This document shows, in pieces, positions 59,837 through 64,000 of a stretch of DNA of 64,000 bases. Under the pieces are notes generated by a model. The model worked only from the letters and a program-made list of their open reading frames with translations. It was not told where the DNA came from and searched no databases. Made by a program: the position numbers and the translations under genes. This DNA is from JAUIAS01 sp030425395 (GTDB lineage: Bacteria; Pseudomonadota; Alphaproteobacteria; Rhodobacterales; Rhodobacteraceae). How positions within the stretch are numbered: the first letter of the stretch is position 1; each line of letters opens with the position of its first letter. The stretch lies in assembly GCA_043553855.1 (NCBI GenBank), contig CP121336.1, forward strand, positions 3,844,001 to 3,908,000. The letters run 5' to 3'.

Positions 59837-60706
59837 ATGAAGATCGACGCGTTGATTTCCAGCCTTGATGCCGAGCGCCCGGTGTTGATCGCGGGGCCGA
59901 CCGCATCGGGAAAATCCGCGCTGGCGTTGGAGATTGCCACCCGTCAGGGTGGGGTTATCGTCAACGCAGATGCAAGTCAGGTGTATGATTGCTGGCGTGT
60001 GATCACCGCGCGCCCGTCCGCTGCCGAAGAGGCCCGCGCGCCTCATGCGCTATATGGTCACGTCGCGTGGGATGCGCCGTATTCGGCGGGCCATTGGTTG
60101 CGCGAAGTGCGCCACATTCTGGGCGGCGCGACCCGTCCGATCATCGTGGGCGGTACCGGATTATATTTTCTCGCGCTCACGGAAGGGCTGGCACATATCC
60201 CTGAAACCGATCCCGCGGTGCGCGCGCGTGCGGACACCCTCGAAACCCCGACACTGATCGCCGGGTTGGATCCGCACACGGCGGCACGGATTGATTTGCA
60301 GAACCGTGCCCGCGTGCAGCGCGCCTGGGAAGTTCTGCATCAGACCGGGCGCGGGCTGGCGCAATGGCACGATCAGACCCCTGCCCCGGATCTGGATCTG
60401 TCGGACTGTCACGCTTTGGTTGTCGATGCGCCCAAAGTCTGGCTTGAGGCCCGCATATTTGGACGATTCGCATCGATGATGGACGGTGGCGCGCTGGAGG
60501 AGATCGCCGCGATGCTCCCGCACTACGACCCTGCGCGCCCTGCTTTTCGCGCCATCGGGGTGCCGGAATTGATGGATTACGTGGACGGAACAACGGATCG
60601 CGATCAAACGCTTGAACGGGCGGGTATCGCAACGCGCCAGTTCGCCAAGCGCCAGCGGACATGGTTTCGCAAGCGTATGCGCGACTGGACGCCCATTGAA
60701 CCATAG
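59837..60706 (+). CDS. miaA: tRNA dimethylallyltransferase
   Basis: 289-residue enzyme prenylating A37 of tRNAs that read codons starting with U. P-loop IAGPTASGKSALAL near residues 18-31; VNADASQVYDCWRVITARPS (the standard motif reads QVYRG/D) and IIVGGTGLYFLALTEGL are present, as is the C-terminal RQFAKRQRTWFRKR. Start at ATG 59837 preceded by a weak GGGTG site. Confidence 0.96.
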   Translation: MKIDALISSLDAERPVLIAGPTASGKSALALEIATRQGGVIVNADASQVYDCWRVITARPSAAEEARAPHALYGHVAWDAPYSAGHWLREVRHILGGATRPIIVGGTGLYFLALTEGLAHIPETDPAVRARADTLETPTLIAGLDPHTAARIDLQNRARVQRAWEVLHQTGRGLAQWHDQTPAPDLDLSDCHALVVDAPKVWLEARIFGRFASMMDGGALEEIAAMLPHYDPARPAFRAIGVPELMDYVDGTTDRDQTLERAGIATRQFAKRQRTWFRKRMRDWTPIEP

Positions 60707-60857
60707 CGGCGGTTGCCCCGGATGGGCCTTGCGCAGAGCCGGTATTTGACGATCCGTCCATTGCGCATACTTGGCTAAATAGAATAATTTTTTACTTGTG
60801 CGCCCCGCCATTCACGGTTTGAATTGACGAAACCCGACAATTCACCGGTTTCCGTAG

Positions 60858-61688
60858 ATGTTCAAACCCGATGCGCCCCTTGGTGGACCCAGACTGTTCA
60901 CCATCGCCCAGCTTGCTGCCGGTGGCGCGTGGAAGCTGGAATTGCTGCACGATCGCGACACCTCTGTTTTCCTTTGGATCACCAAGGGACAGGGGGTTGC
61001 CGTTCTGGACGGGGTGCGGCGCGGCATCGGTGTGCACAACGCGATTTATATTCCGGCACGACGATTGTTTTCGGTGGAACTGGGCCGGCAGGGATACGGG
61101 CAGGCGCTGGTGCTGCCCGGATCGACGGATATCGGGTTTCCCGATGACGTATTCCACCTGCGAATGCGGTCGGTGGTGGCCCATGCCGAGCTGACCGCTC
61201 TTCTCGAGGCGATAGGTCGCGAACAGCAAGGAGGCGCGGCCTTTGCCGATGATGCTGTTGCGGCATATGCGCGTCTGGTTGCTATCTGGTTTCGTCGGCA
61301 ATTGGCAGAGAACGGGGATTTCAATGCCGCCAGTGCCGCGCGCCGTCTTGTCCGGGCATACGCGGCGCGGCTCGTCACGCATCACGCCAGCCCGGCCACT
61401 ACGTCGGATCATGCCACCGAGCTTGGTGTGACGGCGACCCATCTCAGCCGCGTGTGCAAAGCGGAATGTGGGCGCACCGCGTCCGCGATGCTGACCGAAA
61501 GGGTGCTTCACGCCGCGCGGCATCTGCTCGAGGAAACGCAAACCCCGGTTCAGGACATTGCCCGGCATCTGGGCTTTGGGTCGGCCGCCTATTTCACCCG
61601 CTTTATTCAACAGCACGCCGGTGCCACACCGACCGGTTTGCGACGCCATGCGCATGACCGCATTCAACCCAAGGTTCATCCCGCTTGA
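60858..61688 (+). CDS. AraC family transcriptional regulator
   Basis: 276-residue regulator. N-terminal cupin-like sensor part (about 10-95; GQGVAVLDGVRRGIGVHNAI) and a C-terminal AraC double helix-turn-helix (about 175-270; TSDHATELGVTATHLSRVCK and PVQDIARHLGFGSAAYFTRF). The effector is unknown. It precedes the peptide-type transporter operon by 200 bp on the same strand and may control it; no direct evidence. Confidence 0.88.
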   Translation: MFKPDAPLGGPRLFTIAQLAAGGAWKLELLHDRDTSVFLWITKGQGVAVLDGVRRGIGVHNAIYIPARRLFSVELGRQGYGQALVLPGSTDIGFPDDVFHLRMRSVVAHAELTALLEAIGREQQGGAAFADDAVAAYARLVAIWFRRQLAENGDFNAASAARRLVRAYAARLVTHHASPATTSDHATELGVTATHLSRVCKAECGRTASAMLTERVLHAARHLLEETQTPVQDIARHLGFGSAAYFTRFIQQHAGATPTGLRRHAHDRIQPKVHPA

Positions 61689-61888
61689 TCCGTCAGCGCA
61701 TCAATCAGCGGCGGCTTGTCGTTTTCAAGTTATCGAAATGTCGCATTTGGGCCAATAAATGCCGAAAGGAAACATTGACGCTGGCGCAATATTGTTGCCG
61801 TATGAGGCCAACGAACATGCCTGCCAAGTAAGCAGCCGCTTCAGAACGCGGTTAAATGGCAGGAAAAGACACAACAGGGAGAAAGTGT

Positions 61889-63553
61889 ATGACAGACAAG
61901 ACCCAATCGAAATCCGCCGTTCATTGGGCGGCAGAAATGCATGCAAAGGAATATTCGCAAGGCAAACTGTGCCGCCGTGAATTCCTGACGCGCGCCACCG
62001 CGCTTGGCGTTTCTGCTACAGCGGCTTACGGCCTGATCGGCCTCGACGCACCGGCGCAAGCTGCGGCACACGCCAACAAGGGCGGCACGGCCAAGATGCA
62101 GATGGAAGTCCGCGCGTTCAAGGACCCACGCACCTATGACTGGACCCAGATCGCCTTCCTCACCGCCGGCACGCTGGAATATCTGGTCGAATACAACAAT
62201 GACGGTTCGTTCAAACCGCGCCTGCTGGAAAGCTGGTCGGTCAATGACACCGCCACCGAATACCGCCTGAACGTCCGTCAGGGTATCAAGTGGAGCAACG
62301 GTGACGACTTCACCGCAGCTGATGTGGCGCGTGTTATCACCGACTGGTGTGACAAGTCCGCCGAAGGCAACTCCATGGCGGGCCGCATGGCTTCGCTGAT
62401 TGAGGGCGAAGCGGCGCGTGACGGTGCAATCACCGTCGAGGGCAACACCGTCGTCCTGCGCACAGGTATGCCGGACATCACCATTATCGCGGGCATGGCC
62501 GACTACCCAGCGGCTGTATACCATTCCAGCCTTGATGCGGCGGCACCACTTTCCGACCTTGTCGGCACCGGCCCGATGAAGGTTGTCGAGCACGAAGTGG
62601 GCGTGAAGGCCGTTCTGGAAAAAGTCTCCGACTGGTGGGGCGACAGTGTCATCGAAGGCGGCGGCTATCACCTCGACCGCATCGAATACATTGACTACGG
62701 CACCGATCCGTCCGCATGGGTGGCCGCAGCCGAAGCAGAGGAAGTCAACCTGTTCTATGAAACGGTCGGCGACTTCATCGACATCATGGACGGCCTCGGC
62801 TGGGAAAAATCCGAAGTTGCCTCCGGCTCCACCATCGTTATCCGTCCCAACCAGAAGGCCATGGGCGAGGACGGCAAGCCGAAATATGGCGACAAGCGTG
62901 CCCGTCAGGCCATTTCGATGGCTGTGGACAATGCCGTCTGTCTGGAACTCGGCATTGGTGGCCGTGGCGTGCTTGCAAACAACCACCACGCCGGTTCGAT
63001 GCACCCGGAATACGATCCCTCAGTTGGTCGCTTGCCGTTTGACCCCGCCAAAGCCGCAGAGCTGTGGCAGGCCGCAGGCAAGTCCATGGACGAGGAAATC
63101 GAAATCCACTCCATCGACGACGACTGGCGCAAGAACACCACCGATGCGGTGGCGGCTCAGCTGCGCGACGCGGGCTTCAATGTAAAGCGCACCATTCTGC
63201 CCGGTTCGACCTTCTGGAACGACTGGACGAAATATGCCTTCTCGTCCACCAACTGGAACCACCGCCCGCTGGCAACCCAGGTTTGGGGTCTTGCCTATCG
63301 CTCCGGTGAGGCTTGGAACGAATTCGGTTGGGAAAATGCCGAATTCGACGCTTTGCTCGATCAGGCCAACGCGCTTGCCGATGCCGACGCTCGTCGCGAA
63401 ATCGCTGGCAAGATGCAGGCCATCGTTGCGGATGAAGGTGTAACCATTCAGCCTTACTTCCGGTCGCTGTATCGTCACACCGACGGATCGATCAAAGGCG
63501 CGGATATGCATATCGCCTATCTGCCGCAAATTTATAAGTGGAGCGCCGCGTAA
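61889..63553 (+). CDS. ABC transporter substrate-binding protein, peptide/nickel (SBP_bac_5) type
   Basis: 554-residue binding protein of family 5 (DppA/OppA-like). The N-terminus carries a twin-arginine signal, CRREFLTRATALGVSATAA, after a 39-residue leader, so it may be exported folded through Tat. Family segments: LTAGTLEYLVEYNNDGSFKP, LLESWSVNDTATEYRLNVRQ and IKWSNGDDFTAADVARVITD. Ribosome-binding site AGGGAGAAAG precedes the ATG at 61889. A strong hairpin separates it from the permease gene. Ligand unknown; dipeptides, oligosaccharides or opines are all possible. Confidence 0.92.
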   Translation: MTDKTQSKSAVHWAAEMHAKEYSQGKLCRREFLTRATALGVSATAAYGLIGLDAPAQAAAHANKGGTAKMQMEVRAFKDPRTYDWTQIAFLTAGTLEYLVEYNNDGSFKPRLLESWSVNDTATEYRLNVRQGIKWSNGDDFTAADVARVITDWCDKSAEGNSMAGRMASLIEGEAARDGAITVEGNTVVLRTGMPDITIIAGMADYPAAVYHSSLDAAAPLSDLVGTGPMKVVEHEVGVKAVLEKVSDWWGDSVIEGGGYHLDRIEYIDYGTDPSAWVAAAEAEEVNLFYETVGDFIDIMDGLGWEKSEVASGSTIVIRPNQKAMGEDGKPKYGDKRARQAISMAVDNAVCLELGIGGRGVLANNHHAGSMHPEYDPSVGRLPFDPAKAAELWQAAGKSMDEEIEIHSIDDDWRKNTTDAVAAQLRDAGFNVKRTILPGSTFWNDWTKYAFSSTNWNHRPLATQVWGLAYRSGEAWNEFGWENAEFDALLDQANALADADARREIAGKMQAIVADEGVTIQPYFRSLYRHTDGSIKGADMHIAYLPQIYKWSAA

Positions 63554-63564
63554 GCGGTGTCGCC

Positions 63565-63595
63565 GGGCCGCACCGCAAGGTGCGGCCCTTTTTTT
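63565..63595 (+). terminator. terminator-like hairpin between binding protein and permease genes
   Basis: A perfect 10-bp stem (GGGCCGCACC / GGTGCGGCCC) with GCAA loop followed by seven T, 11 nt after the stop codon. As the permease gene continues in the same direction, it probably acts as a partial terminator. Confidence 0.88.
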
Positions 63596-63673
63596 CCTGA
63601 CCGGTAAACAGGTCGGGACACAAATCCGAACCGGCAATGTATCGGTGACGGAAAGCTACCAACGGGAGCGCCT

Positions 63674-64000
63674 ATGGGATTGTTCATCTTGCGGCGTGTC
63701 GGGGTCATGATCCTGACAGCGCTCTGCCTGACCTTCCTCGTCTTTTTCTTGACGAACCTATATCCAAACCTCGAAAAGCTTGCCAAAACGCAGGGCAACT
63801 TCCGCATGTCGGACGAAGCGGTTGCGAGCTTTCTCGAAAAACGCGGATACCTGCAACCGGTGCCCGTGAAATACGGCGAATGGCTGGGTGTGGTGCCATC
63901 CTATCGGCACACGCATGACGACGGCAAAGTTACCGGGCGCTGTATCATGCCCGGACAAGACGCCGCCGACGCGCCGAATTTCTGCGGTATCCTTCAGGGG
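63674..64000 (+). CDS. ABC transporter permease, DppB/OppB type, 3' end cut by window edge
   Basis: The first 109 codons are visible. An N-terminal membrane helix (LRRVGVMILTALCLTFLVFFLTNLYP) begins in the standard way for family 5 permeases, followed by a soluble periplasmic stretch with FRMSDEAVASFLEKRGYLQP. A GGGAG site lies 6 nt before the ATG. It should form the inner-membrane channel for the binding protein encoded upstream. Confidence 0.9.
   Translation, partial: MGLFILRRVGVMILTALCLTFLVFFLTNLYPNLEKLAKTQGNFRMSDEAVASFLEKRGYLQPVPVKYGEWLGVVPSYRHTHDDGKVTGRCIMPGQDAADAPNFCGILQG

Noticed and set aside
61841..63004. Long minus-strand open frame opposite the peptide-type binding protein gene
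   Set aside because: Shadow of a well-supported gene; no ribosome-binding site and no recognisable domains.

Overview
The window is GC-rich, densely packed chromosomal DNA. It most likely comes from an alphaproteobacterium of the Rhodobacteraceae (Roseobacter group). The clues are a CtrA/SciP pair, a PAS_5-type protein, an LpxI-type lipid A gene cluster, Roseobacter-like intergenic repeats and alphaproteobacterial-style SOS and Pho boxes. No rRNA, tRNA, insertion sequence, prophage or CRISPR array was found. Nearly all of it is core genome.

Layout, left to right. 1-1.75 kb: glutaryl-CoA dehydrogenase (cut by the edge) divergent from a LysR regulator. 1.8-9.2 kb: the complete phosphate regulon phoR-[Pho box]-pstS-pstC-pstA-pstB-phoU-phoB. 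9.2-12.9 kb: a run of small metabolic genes on the same strand (Cys/Met PLP enzyme, CHMI-like isomerase, gamma carbonic anhydrase, gmk, yicC). 13.1-17.6 kb: PAS protein, class II DAHP synthase, GlxA-type AraC regulator, PQQ-type sugar dehydrogenase. 17.8-23 kb: a branched-chain amino acid type ABC transporter operon. 23-31.2 kb: HerA-like ATPase, a 534-bp non-coding stretch with a candidate small RNA, an IalB-like protein, and an envelope cluster (ldtD-like, lpxD, acyl carrier protein, ketosynthase) divergent from a MepK-like endopeptidase. 31.3-40.1 kb: RDD protein, rplM-rpsI, thioesterase, enoyl-CoA hydratase, di-haem peroxidase, trmFO, methyltransferase, gluQ, hisI, NifU-like scaffold. 40.3-45 kb: a 40-codon membrane protein gene behind a GTTC-repeat (SOS-like) array, recG, ligA. 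44.9-46 kb: ctrA, broken by a one-base frameshift, and its inhibitor sciP. 46-59.7 kb: mnmA, then the long envelope operon pyrH-frr-uppS-cdsA-dxr-rseP-(42-codon membrane protein)-bamA-ompH-fabZ-lpxA-lpxI-lpxB. 59.8-64 kb: miaA, an AraC regulator, and the start of a peptide-type ABC transporter operon cut by the right edge.

Themes. Outer-membrane biogenesis dominates: BamA, Skp-like chaperone, RseP, lipid A synthesis, undecaprenyl and CDP-DAG synthesis. lpxD is missing from its usual place between ompH and fabZ and sits about 22 kb away with its own ACP and ketosynthase, behind a peptidoglycan transpeptidase. Three independent ABC operons (pst, liv, dpp-like) each carry a hairpin directly behind the binding-protein gene. 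Two related families of short intergenic repeats mark mostly convergent gene ends; two copies 42 kb apart match at 61 of 63 bases.

Most worth checking: the frameshifted ctrA, the SOS-like array in front of a 40-residue membrane protein next to recG, the lpxD-ACP-ketosynthase trio, and the candidate small RNA at about 24.9 kb.
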